Assembly: GCF_025466085.1 (NCBI RefSeq)
Contig: NZ_JANLOD010000039.1
Location: 1 to 34,317, forward strand
Source: Pseudomonas sp. 14P_8.1_Bac3
Lineage (GTDB): Bacteria; Pseudomonadota; Gammaproteobacteria; Pseudomonadales; Pseudomonadaceae
Reading direction: 5' to 3'
Length of the DNA stretch: 34,317 bases
Numbering within the stretch: position 1 is the first letter of the stretch; every line of letters begins with the position of its first letter. Shown piece after piece: positions 16,831-24,393 of this stretch. The notes below the pieces were generated by a model. It saw nothing but the letters and a program-made list of their open reading frames with translations. It ran no database searches and was not told where the DNA came from. Position numbers and translations under genes: made by a program.

Positions 16831-18171
16831 CTACGCCGTTTCGAGCAACACTGGTATCAATTCCGGCGTCGCCACGGGCTCTGTCTGAAAGAAAAACGAA
16901 CGCTCACCAAACGCCGGGCGCAATTGATCGAACCAGGTCGCCTGTGGATCGAAGCGCGCATAGAACGTGCGCAGCACCCATTGCGGATCGCGGGCCTGGA
17001 GGAACTGCAGCACGAAGACTTTTTCTCCGGCGACCGTTTCGATGCCGTTGATCAGGACCTTGCCGTAGAACGTGCTCATGGACGGCCCGCGCACGGTGCG
17101 CGCCAGCCCGGACACGGTTCGGTACGCCGCCTGGAAGATCTCGAACGCGCGCGCCAACGGCATCGCGAAGTAGTGACTCGGTCCGGTGTCGCGCTCGACG
17201 AACATGTAATAAGGCACCGCCCCCAGGCGCACCCCTTCGGTCCAGAGCGCAGCCCAATCCGCCGGGTTTTCATTGATGTGGCGGATCACCGGTGCCTGCA
17301 TGCGCAAGGTCGCGCCGGTCGAGCGGATGCGTGCAACCGCCTGGCGGGCGATGTCCTGGCGGAGCTCCACCGGGTGGTTGTAGTGGCCCATGACCGACAG
17401 GTGTTTGCCGGCCGCGACGATTCGTTTAAACAGCTCCAGCAACTCTGGCGCATCCTTGTCGCTGACGAATCGCTGTGGCCAATACGCCACGGCTTTGGTG
17501 CCGATGCGGATGCTCTTGAGGTGCGGCAACGCCAGCAGCGGCTCAATGTAGCCCGCCAGCGACCGGGTGTTCATGATCATCGGATCGCCACCGGTGATGA
17601 GCACGTCGGTCACTTCCGGGTGCACCTGCAGGTAACTCACCAGTTCCTGGGATTCACGGGCGTTGAACTTGAGTTCTTCCTCGCCGATGAATTGCGCCCA
17701 GCGGAAACAGAACGTGCAGTAGGCGTGACACGTCTGACCGGCGCCGGGGAAAAACAGCACGGTCTCGCGGTACTTGTGCTGTATGCCCGGCAGGACTTTT
17801 CCGTCTAGAGTCGCGCCGTTGTGCGTCAGCTGCCCGGCGGGATGCGGGTTCATGCGCAGCCAGATCGCCTCGATCCGGCGCTTGATGGCGACCGTGTCAT
17901 CGCGCTCGATCAACTGCTTGAGCGAGGCGTACTCGTCCGGCAGCAGCATGTCCTTGTGGGGAAAGGTCATGCGAAAAATCGGATCGTCCGGAAGGTTGTC
18001 CCAGTCGATCAATGTACCCAACACGTATTCGTTGCTGCGAAACGGCATGACCCGCGCCACCACGTCCATGGCTTCCTGCAACGCGGGTGTCAGTTTCTGC
18101 CAGTACGGCGTGTCGCGAATGGTGCGTGAGTTGTAGGCTTTGTATCTTTCCTGCTCCGACAGTCCCTGCAT
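16831..18171 (-). CDS. KamA-family radical SAM 2,3-aminomutase, substrate probably not lysine
   Basis: 446 residues. The radical SAM cluster motif CxxxCxxC is C148, C152, C155 (TCHAYCTFCFR), followed by LITGGDPM at about 191-198. K371 (FYGKV) aligns without gaps with the PLP lysine of lysine 2,3-aminomutase. The glycine run before that lysine is missing. The two aspartates that hold the lysine side chain in the clostridial enzyme (D293 and D330) correspond here to R327 and S364. Glutamate 2,3-aminomutase has Lys and Asn there, so an acidic or neutral amino acid is more likely. Product would be a beta-amino acid. The gene lies 27 bp after the GST, with AGGAG before the start. Confidence 0.85.
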   Translation of the reverse strand: MQGLSEQERYKAYNSRTIRDTPYWQKLTPALQEAMDVVARVMPFRSNEYVLGTLIDWDNLPDDPIFRMTFPHKDMLLPDEYASLKQLIERDDTVAIKRRIEAIWLRMNPHPAGQLTHNGATLDGKVLPGIQHKYRETVLFFPGAGQTCHAYCTFCFRWAQFIGEEELKFNARESQELVSYLQVHPEVTDVLITGGDPMIMNTRSLAGYIEPLLALPHLKSIRIGTKAVAYWPQRFVSDKDAPELLELFKRIVAAGKHLSVMGHYNHPVELRQDIARQAVARIRSTGATLRMQAPVIRHINENPADWAALWTEGVRLGAVPYYMFVERDTGPSHYFAMPLARAFEIFQAAYRTVSGLARTVRGPSMSTFYGKVLINGIETVAGEKVFVLQFLQARDPQWVLRTFYARFDPQATWFDQLRPAFGERSFFFQTEPVATPELIPVLLETA

Positions 18172-18198
18172 GGCAGCGCTCCTGATGATTGCCTTGAT

Positions 18199-18846
18199 TC
18201 AGGCGTGGACGGCAGGCGCCGCGCGTTCGATGTCCATCCAGGCCCGGACGCTGTCGCGGTCCCATTGCCGGCGGACATACGCCGCGAGCCGTGCAGGCAC
18301 CTCATCACCATTGGCGACCAGCCGGTTGAGCATGATTGCCAGGTCGGTATCGGCGATGCTCCAGTCACCGAACAGGTGATCCGCGCTCTCCTCCAGCAAG
18401 CGGTCGGCGACAAACAACAATCTGCCTACGGCGGCTTGGGCGTCGTCGGACAGCGGGGTGTCCTTCTTGCCGAAGTAGATGAGGTCGGCCGGCCGCTCCT
18501 TGCGAATGATCAGCAGATCACTGCGCAACCAGGCCTGGAGCTGACGAGCGCGGGCGCGCTGCTTGAGGTCCCGCGGGTACAGGTTGGGATGGCCAGGCGT
18601 TATGTCTTCCAGGTACTCGGCAATCGCCGAGGATTCCGACAAGGCAAAACCTTCGTGGACCAGCGTGGGGATTTTGCAGGTCAACGATACCTGTTGATAA
18701 CGTTCCTGATAGTTCTCACGCGCTTTTAAATCAAGCGTGACAAGTTCAAATGAAAGTTGTTTTTCTTTCAATGCAACAAATGCCGACATAGCAAAAGCAC
18801 TGACAAAGTCTGCGCCCACATACAGTTTTAGATTTGCACTTTCCAT
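18199..18846 (-). CDS. yfcF: Glutathione S-transferase, YfcF type
   Basis: 215 residues. The thioredoxin-like N-domain has the cis-proline IPTL and the glutathione-contact motif SESSAIAEYLED. The all-helical C-domain closely resembles E. coli YfcF as I remember it (RARARQ.QAWLRSDL, ERP.D..., IADTDLA.M.NRLV.NGDEVP). YfcF-type enzymes have glutathione transferase and peroxidase activity. As first gene of the tailoring half of the cluster it could protect the cell from a reactive N-oxygenated product, or form or cleave a thiol adduct. A promoter region with direct repeats precedes it. Confidence 0.85.
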   Translation of the reverse strand: MESANLKLYVGADFVSAFAMSAFVALKEKQLSFELVTLDLKARENYQERYQQVSLTCKIPTLVHEGFALSESSAIAEYLEDITPGHPNLYPRDLKQRARARQLQAWLRSDLLIIRKERPADLIYFGKKDTPLSDDAQAAVGRLLFVADRLLEESADHLFGDWSIADTDLAIMLNRLVANGDEVPARLAAYVRRQWDRDSVRAWMDIERAAPAVHA

Positions 18847-18921
18847 AGAACGCTCCTTGCACTAACCACAATAATCCTTCGCATGGGGAAGGATCGTAGT
18901 TAGTTGCTCAAGCGCTGAACA

Positions 18922-18958
18922 GATACAGAAATTGTCTGTTTCTACGGATACAGAAATT
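18922..18958. promoter_or_regulatory. Two 12-bp direct repeats upstream of the GST gene, candidate MocR operator
   Basis: GATACAGAAATT occurs at 18922-18933 and again at 18947-18958, 25 bp apart, 76 bp before the GST start on the minus strand. An inverted repeat ACAGA-N5-TCTGT (18925-18939) overlaps the first copy. MocR regulators such as GabR and PdxR are known to bind paired direct repeats, so this is a good candidate site for one of the two MocR proteins flanking the cluster. Confidence 0.5.
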
Positions 18959-19029
18959 CGCAAATTCACGCGACAGAAAAGAAAAAGGGAGTCGGCGAAT
19001 GCGGACCCCCTAGGGGTAAGTAAAGTACA

Positions 19030-19114
19030 TGTAGGCGCCAGCTTGCTGGCGATGGACTAAGGTGCGCCGCCTTGATCCGGGCAACACGCCATCGCCAGCA
19101 AGCCAGCGCCTACA
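19030..19114. repeat. REP-type inverted pair inside the biosynthetic cluster
   Basis: TGTAGGCGCCAGCTTGCTGGC at 19030 and its complement ending GCCAGCGCCTACA at 19114 flank about 33 bp. It sits right after the cupin gene stop and before the GST promoter region, so it divides the cluster into two likely transcription units or stabilises the first mRNA. Confidence 0.85.
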
Positions 19115-19123
19115 GGGATCAGT

Positions 19124-19585
19124 TCATGGCGTTTGCAACATGGAGAGCTGCGCCATTTGCGGCATATTGCTCATGTTCAGCATGGCCAGGGGTTCAGTGG
19201 GGCTGGTGTTGACGAACCCGTGGCGCGTCCAGGCGGGTACCAGCAAGACGTCGCCGGGGCTGACGTTCACTGCATCCGCGTCGCCCAAGGTCAGCGCGCC
19301 GAGGCCGGACTGGATGATGAACAGATGCCACCACGAATGCGCATGGCCCTCCAGCGTCGACCCCGGCTTGAGCCATTGCATGGAGACCGCCATCCCTGGC
19401 GTCAACTTGCAGCCTTCGGTACTGCTGTCATGAGCCAGCGCGACAATATCGACGTCGCTGCTATCGAGGTGCTGACGCATGTCCGCCAGTTCAGTGCCCT
19501 TCCACACCTGCGCACTGACCGACGGCTTATTCAAACTCTGGCGAAATTCCTTATATGAAAAAAACCCGCCTTTAATGTTATTCAT
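19124..19585 (-). CDS. Small cupin-domain protein
   Basis: 153 residues from ATG 19585; a TTG start at 19660, seven bases after the RidA stop, would add 25 residues and cannot be excluded. Both cupin motifs are present but altered. Motif 1 is GHAHSWWH, with H81 and H83, and H87 where a glutamate is usual. Motif 2 is GDVLLVPAWTRHGFVN, with H122 but without the PxG turn. A three- or four-histidine metal site is therefore possible, as in some cupin dioxygenases. The role could be oxygenase, isomerase or hydroxylamine/oxime chemistry. It is the last gene of the export/ligation half. Confidence 0.8.
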   Translation of the reverse strand: MNNIKGGFFSYKEFRQSLNKPSVSAQVWKGTELADMRQHLDSSDVDIVALAHDSSTEGCKLTPGMAVSMQWLKPGSTLEGHAHSWWHLFIIQSGLGALTLGDADAVNVSPGDVLLVPAWTRHGFVNTSPTEPLAMLNMSNMPQMAQLSMLQTP

Positions 19586-19666
19586 CTGCGACCACCGACT
19601 CTTTATCGACTCAAGTGAGCAGACACTAGGCCAACTATCTTTCCCTGTAAAGCTGGCCAACTAAAC

Positions 19667-20164
19667 TCACAACACCGATGGCCGCAGGGCGACAATCATG
19701 TCAACTTCCACGGCAGCATTTTTCGGCAACTGATAAACACCGACGGTTGTCCGTGTATGTTTCCCCGCATCGCCCAACACATGGCTGAACACATCCGAGG
19801 CACCGTTGGCGACTTCGCTCAGGTCTACGAAGTCTGCCGTGGACTTCACGTAAACGTTGATACGGATCAGCGATTTGATTTTGTCCAGCGAGCCGATGGC
19901 ATCCACGATCAAGGCCAGCCCGCGCATGGCGCTGATGCTGGCCGCGGCTTGCGCGTCCGCCAGGCTCAGCTCCAGGCCCACGCGGCCGGGGTACTGGATC
20001 CTGCCGCTCATGCGCGGTACCAGACCGCTGAGGTACAACTCATCGTGGTGCCGCACCAGCGGCGCGTAATGCCCGCCAGCGGTGTTCTCGCCATAGATGT
20101 CGTAGTCGAGTTCTTTCGCCAACGCGATGAAACGTTCGTCGCACGACATTTTCTGCTCAATCAT
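19667..20164 (-). CDS. RidA/YjgF/YER057c/UK114-family protein
   Basis: 165 residues, about 35 longer than RidA itself, with extra N-terminal sequence. The C-terminal signature TRTTVGVYQLPKNAAVEVD matches the RidA motif and keeps the key arginine (R138), which in RidA carries the 2-imino-acid deaminase activity. Members clear reactive enamines/imines from PLP enzymes or have been recruited into biosynthesis as cyclases or hydrolases. It lies 49 bp downstream of the ATP-grasp gene. With an aminotransferase and a KamA enzyme in the cluster, imine handling is a sensible role. Confidence 0.87.
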   Translation of the reverse strand: MIEQKMSCDERFIALAKELDYDIYGENTAGGHYAPLVRHHDELYLSGLVPRMSGRIQYPGRVGLELSLADAQAAASISAMRGLALIVDAIGSLDKIKSLIRINVYVKSTADFVDLSEVANGASDVFSHVLGDAGKHTRTTVGVYQLPKNAAVEVDMIVALRPSVL

Positions 20165-20213
20165 TTACCCAATCCTCTTCACTCAAAATGCTTGAAACGT
20201 TGCCCCCTGAGAC

Positions 20214-21494
20214 TCAGCCCACAGCGCTCGTCGGTGCGGCCAGGGAGGTCACTTCAACCCGCGACTCGATGGCCTCTGCCAGTTGCAGCAGGTCATCGCT
20301 GAGCGCGGTGTAATCCTTGTTGAACAAGACGATGTGGCCGATGAACGACATGTTGTCCTTCACCAGCGCGGTGACGGAATCACTGAGGCGCTTGGCGTAT
20401 ACCGCCTCGACCAGTTCGATGTTCAGTTCCCGCGCCAGGGATGCAATGTCCGGCACGTGGCGCAACAGGCCGCCGGCCGGGGCCCGTAGCAGGCGGATGC
20501 CGCAATAGCCGCGGGCGACCGGATCGTGATGGGCGACCTTGCCCTCCACCGCCCACCGGACCCAGCGTTCCCACGGATCGAAATCGACGAACGCCAGACG
20601 CGCCAGGTCCCAGATGTGCATGCCACCAGGGCGCATGTTGGTTTCCACGGCCGAGGTCAGGCCGTCGCGGCGCTGGAAGATCTCGTTGTGGTAGGCGCCG
20701 TTATCCAGCGAGACCAGACCCGCCATGTGCCGACCGGCAGCGCTCAGGCGCGCTTGCACGTCAGCCGCCAACGGCGCCGGCACCACTTGCTGGATTTCCG
20801 CGCGATAGGCGCCTTCGGTGGTGGTTTTCTCGGTGACCCAGGTGCTGCCCGCGACGTAGTCCCAGCTGTACTCACGAGCGTTTTGAATCAGCTCTTCGAG
20901 CACGATCCCGCCTTCGCGGTACGGCTTGAGCGCCTGCCAGACCTCATCGCATTCGGACGGATGATGGATGACCCGGCATCCGCGGCTCGCGCCTTCGCAG
21001 GCCGGTTTGATGAAGGCTCTGCCGCCGAGTTCGACCACTCGCTGGCGCAGTTCGCCAAGGCTTTCGACGCGAGCGGAGAACACCGGACGGTAATCTTCCG
21101 GCGCCGTTTCGGCAGCAGCTTCCAGCTTGCGAAAAATCTGTTTATCCAGCCCGGCGCGCGCCTCGCCCGGTGTAATGCCGGGCAGGCCGAAATGGCTGGC
21201 CAATGCCGCCCCCAGCAATACGCCACGGTCGGAAAAAGGCAGGACGCCGATCAGCTTCCAACGGTCGGCGCTCAGGCAGCCGGCCACCAGATCGACGGAA
21301 TCGGCGATGTCCTGCGCCGCCATCGAGGCAGTGCAGACGTGATCCGCCACCTGATCGTCATCGGCTTGGATCTGCTCGACCACCAGGATCAGCCGCGCGT
21401 TATAGAGTGTCCTGCAGAGGTCGCGCAGCTTGCGGATATCGTGCACCCGATTGCCGTTGTAACCGACCACTACTACGCATGACGTGGTGTTCAT
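20214..21494 (-). CDS. ATP-grasp ligase (amino-acid/dipeptide ligase like)
   Basis: 426 residues of the BacD/DdaF-like ATP-grasp type. The ATP-binding strand FIKPACEGASRG is at about 161-172, the adenine-hinge segment is IVLEELI at 197-203, and the Mg-binding pair E284 and N286 is in VETNMRPGG. An N-terminal Rossmann-like preATP domain begins VVVVGYNGNR. Such enzymes activate a carboxylate as acyl phosphate and join it to an amine, often making dipeptides without an NRPS. It lies 44 bp downstream of the MFS gene with GGAGG before the ATG. It is the only ligase in the cluster and so probably makes the final amide bond. Confidence 0.87.
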   Translation of the reverse strand: MNTTSCVVVVGYNGNRVHDIRKLRDLCRTLYNARLILVVEQIQADDDQVADHVCTASMAAQDIADSVDLVAGCLSADRWKLIGVLPFSDRGVLLGAALASHFGLPGITPGEARAGLDKQIFRKLEAAAETAPEDYRPVFSARVESLGELRQRVVELGGRAFIKPACEGASRGCRVIHHPSECDEVWQALKPYREGGIVLEELIQNAREYSWDYVAGSTWVTEKTTTEGAYRAEIQQVVPAPLAADVQARLSAAGRHMAGLVSLDNGAYHNEIFQRRDGLTSAVETNMRPGGMHIWDLARLAFVDFDPWERWVRWAVEGKVAHHDPVARGYCGIRLLRAPAGGLLRHVPDIASLARELNIELVEAVYAKRLSDSVTALVKDNMSFIGHIVLFNKDYTALSDDLLQLAEAIESRVEVTSLAAPTSAVG

Positions 21495-21538
21495 GAAGCC
21501 TCCGGCCTGTGGAGCAAAAAAAGTGCAAACGCGGTGAA

Positions 21539-22639
21539 TCAGTCGTGCAGCGACGCGTTGGCTTTACGGTTGAACCAGTACCACGCGAGGATGCCAGCGG
21601 CGCCGATGGCGGCCAGCACCAGGGCGTTGTACGGCGGTGGCGCGACCCGCATGATCAGCACCGTCAGCCCGGCGCCGACGCCCAGGGACACTTCCTTGAC
21701 GAACATGTTGTTCTGCTTCACCGAGAAGTAATCGAGGTAGCTGAAGGCGCATTCGGCGATGGACAGCAAGGCCACCCAGATCAGCGCCCCGACCAGGGTC
21801 TCGACGTGGAACGCGGCGGGCGATGACAGCACTGCAAAACCGCCGATGATGATCGCGATCACCGCAATCACCTTGAAGCGTCCGGTGCGCTCGATCAGCT
21901 TCATCACCGGCACCTGGGCGAAGACCACCACGGCGCTGTTGAGGATCAGCATCAGGCCATACCAGGCGGGCAATTCGCCGGTCTTGAGCAAAATCGCCTG
22001 GGGCAGGATCGAGAACACGCCAAACAGCTTGATGCCCATGATGAGGCCGGCGATGACCCACGGCAGTTTGTTGCGCCAGCCGCTGCCGTCGTGGGTCGCC
22101 GCGGGGGCAATCACCGGTCCGGTGGTGAACGTGGCGCCCATGGCGATGGGCAGGCACAGCAGGACGAAGCACGCGGCGCCGAGGAAAAACAGGGTGGGGG
22201 TCAGCAGCGGCGACAGCAGGATCAGCCCCGCCACCAGGCTGCCCATGTTCATCGCAACGCGGTTGTACGCCGAGCCTTCTTTGGTCTGGGCGGCTTCGCT
22301 CTTGATCAGGTAACCGGCAATGGCAATGCCATAGGCGAACAAGGCCGCGGCGAACATCACCAGGCCCTGATTGCTGGTGACGGCCAGCAACACCAGGCCG
22401 AGGGCGGCACACAGCAGCGTCACACTCAGGGACCGGCGGCCCAGCACCAGCAACGTCAGGGGCAACAGCAACAACAAGGCCCGATAGCCGAGGGCCAGGA
22501 TGCTGTTGGTGGCCGTATCGAGCCAGACGTTGGCCTTGCCCAGCACTGCAAACAGCGACACGGCCGTGATAATGCGAATCGCGAACAGGCGAATGTTAAT
22601 CACCGGTTTAGCGATGGCGACCGTGGTTTGAACACTCAT
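21539..22639 (-). CDS. MFS-type transporter, probable product exporter
   Basis: 366 residues with about ten to twelve hydrophobic segments and few charged loops, consistent with a small Major Facilitator protein. The cytoplasmic loop near the middle contains the basic stretch KLIERTGRFK between helices. It is the first gene of the minus-strand cluster and divergent from MocR-2 across 148 bp. This arrangement, regulator beside exporter, is common for self-resistance to an antibiotic or toxin. Import cannot be excluded. Confidence 0.8.
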   Translation of the reverse strand: MSVQTTVAIAKPVINIRLFAIRIITAVSLFAVLGKANVWLDTATNSILALGYRALLLLLPLTLLVLGRRSLSVTLLCAALGLVLLAVTSNQGLVMFAAALFAYGIAIAGYLIKSEAAQTKEGSAYNRVAMNMGSLVAGLILLSPLLTPTLFFLGAACFVLLCLPIAMGATFTTGPVIAPAATHDGSGWRNKLPWVIAGLIMGIKLFGVFSILPQAILLKTGELPAWYGLMLILNSAVVVFAQVPVMKLIERTGRFKVIAVIAIIIGGFAVLSSPAAFHVETLVGALIWVALLSIAECAFSYLDYFSVKQNNMFVKEVSLGVGAGLTVLIMRVAPPPYNALVLAAIGAAGILAWYWFNRKANASLHD

Positions 22640-22723
22640 GCAACACCTCTGGAACCTGCGATTGTTCAGGCGTGCAGCGCCAACAATCAGGAAAGTCTGT
22701 AAGGTGATGGTAGAGAGACGCCC

Positions 22724-22759
22724 TTGTTTTCATCAGAGCAAGTTCGTATAGAATCGAAC
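22724..22759 (+). promoter_or_regulatory. Putative MocR-2 promoter with overlapping palindrome
   Basis: TTGTTT at 22724 and TATAGA at 22747 are spaced by 17 bp, a good sigma-70 arrangement about 35 bp before the regulator ATG. The inverted repeat GTTCG-N8-CGAAC (22742-22759) encloses the -10, so a bound regulator would block this promoter. This suggests autorepression, possibly also control of the divergent exporter. Confidence 0.5.
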
Positions 22760-22787
22760 GAAGTTTACTGCCGGAGAGACCAGTAAA

Positions 22788-24197
22788 ATGCAGGTTCAGC
22801 GTGCAGTGATCGCCGCCATCGAATTCCAGCCGGGTCTGCCGCTGGTGCAGCAGATCGTCGATCAATTGTCGGTGGCAATCACCCAGGGCGGGCTGCCGCA
22901 CGGTTCGCGGCTGCCACCGATCCGCGAACTCTCCGAACTGATGAACGTGGGCAAGTCCACCGTGGTGGATGCGCTGGACCGTTTGCGGGCCAAGGGCCTG
23001 GTGGTTTCACGCCAGGGTTCGGGGCATTTCGTGCACCGTTCCGCCGTGACCAGGATCGATGCCGGCCCGGACCTGCAACCCCAGGACACCCTGAGCGTGG
23101 TCCGCCGCGCGGTGCTGCAGGACACCGGCGCCCTGCGTCCGGGCGCCGGCTTCCTGCCTTCTTCATGGCTGCCGGCCGATGAATTGCTCAAAGCCTTGCG
23201 CGGCACCCTGCGCGCAGCCTCCCTGCGCATGGGCGAATACGGCGTCGCCGCCGGTTATCCACCGCTGCGCGAGGCGTTGCGGGTCAAGCTGGCGAGCATC
23301 GGCATCGAAGTGCCGGTGGACCAGATCGTCACCACGGCCAACACCGTGCAGGCCATCGACATGCTGATGCGCCTGCTGGTCAAACCTGGCGACACGGTGC
23401 TGCTCGACGACCCCTGCTACTTCACCATGCACACCAATCTGGCCTTGCACGGGGCCAAGGTGATCACCGTTCACCGGGGCGTTGACGGCATGGACCTGGA
23501 GGCTTTCGAGCGGTTGCTGATCGCCCATCGGCCCGTGCTCTACATGACCAACAATTCCCTGCACAACCCGACCGGGCACTCCTTCTCCCCGGCGCAGGTG
23601 TATCGCTTGCTGGAGCTGAGCCACCGCTACGGTTTCCACATCGTCGAAGACGATTTGTATTGCGACCTGCAACAACGCATGACACCACGACTGGCAGCGG
23701 GCGGGCTGGACAACGTCAGTTACGTGTCCGGTTTCTCCAAGACCCTGACCGCCAACAGCCGGGTCAGCTACGCGGTGCTCTCGCCGCCACTGGCGGCACG
23801 GATGATCACCCTGAAAATGGCCTGCGGTGGCATGACCTCGGAACTGGCGGAGCAAATCGTCTGCACGATGCTCAGCGACGGCAGCTACGCCAAACACACC
23901 CGGCGCACGGTGGACCGGCTGTACGAATCGAGCAGTCGGGTGACCCAATGGCTGCTGGAGGCCGGTTGCTCGGTGTCGTCGCTGCCCCATGAAGGGCTGT
24001 TCATCTGGACGCAATTGCCGGAAGGGTTTCATGCCGAGACGCTGGCGCGTAAAGGCCTGGACATCGACCTGGTGCTCGCCCCCGGCACCCTGCTGAGCAA
24101 AGCGCCGGATGCCAGTCAGTTCCTGCGTTTCAACGTGGCGCACAGCGATAACGTTCAGGTGCGGGATCGGTTTTTCCAGTTGCTGGAAAGCAAATAA
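22788..24197 (+). CDS. MocR-type regulator divergent from the cluster
   Basis: 469 residues: a GntR helix-turn-helix at about 1-80 (GSRLPPIRELSELMNVGKSTVVDALDRL), then an aminotransferase-like domain with PLP lysine K318 in SGFSKTLTAN and the aspartate of VEDDLYCDL. It is transcribed divergently from the MFS exporter, the classic position for a local regulator, with a dyad overlapping its own -10. It is only distantly similar to the other MocR at 11835 by eye. The ligand is likely an amino acid, amine or PLP adduct related to the product. Confidence 0.92.
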   Translation: MQVQRAVIAAIEFQPGLPLVQQIVDQLSVAITQGGLPHGSRLPPIRELSELMNVGKSTVVDALDRLRAKGLVVSRQGSGHFVHRSAVTRIDAGPDLQPQDTLSVVRRAVLQDTGALRPGAGFLPSSWLPADELLKALRGTLRAASLRMGEYGVAAGYPPLREALRVKLASIGIEVPVDQIVTTANTVQAIDMLMRLLVKPGDTVLLDDPCYFTMHTNLALHGAKVITVHRGVDGMDLEAFERLLIAHRPVLYMTNNSLHNPTGHSFSPAQVYRLLELSHRYGFHIVEDDLYCDLQQRMTPRLAAGGLDNVSYVSGFSKTLTANSRVSYAVLSPPLAARMITLKMACGGMTSELAEQIVCTMLSDGSYAKHTRRTVDRLYESSSRVTQWLLEAGCSVSSLPHEGLFIWTQLPEGFHAETLARKGLDIDLVLAPGTLLSKAPDASQFLRFNVAHSDNVQVRDRFFQLLESK

Positions 24198-24212
24198 CGA
24201 CAGCACCGCCGT

Positions 24213-24308
24213 CCCTGTGGGAGCGGGCTTGCCCGCGAAGAGGCCGTCACATTCAGCATCATTATTGCCTGACACACCGCCTTCGCGAGCAAGCCCGCTC
24301 CCACCGGG
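24213..24308. repeat. REP-type inverted pair
   Basis: CCCTGTGGGAGCGGGCTTGCC at 24213 and its complement ending CCCGCTCCCACCGGG at 24308 are separated by about 35 bp, just after the MocR-2 stop. No gene lies between this and the structured leader at 24394. Confidence 0.85.
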
Positions 24309-24393
24309 ACCGCGGCGCCCAAACGCCTGCGTCTGGCCTTCCTGCCAGCAGATCGCTACGATTGTCGCCCTTGAAAATGCCCGATAGCTTGAG

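Noticed and set aside
16831..18171. EpmB or lysine 2,3-aminomutase assignment
   Set aside because: The substrate-binding aspartates are replaced by R327 and S364, the protein is longer than EpmB, and no efp or epmA gene is near.
19586..19660. TTG start extending the cupin by 25 residues
   Set aside because: The added residues do not look like part of the cupin fold and TTG starts are rare; kept as an alternative because the Shine-Dalgarno of the ATG is also weak.
13313..24197. Azomycin (2-nitroimidazole) type pathway
   Set aside because: An AurF-like oxygenase and a RidA-like protein are shared themes, but the PLP-dependent arginine oxidase (fold type I) and retro-aldolase I recall from that pathway are missing; the aminotransferase here is fold type IV.
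13313..24197. Mangotoxin/pvf or fragin-like diazeniumdiolate cluster
   Set aside because: Those loci pair the AurF-like enzyme with an NRPS, which is absent here.
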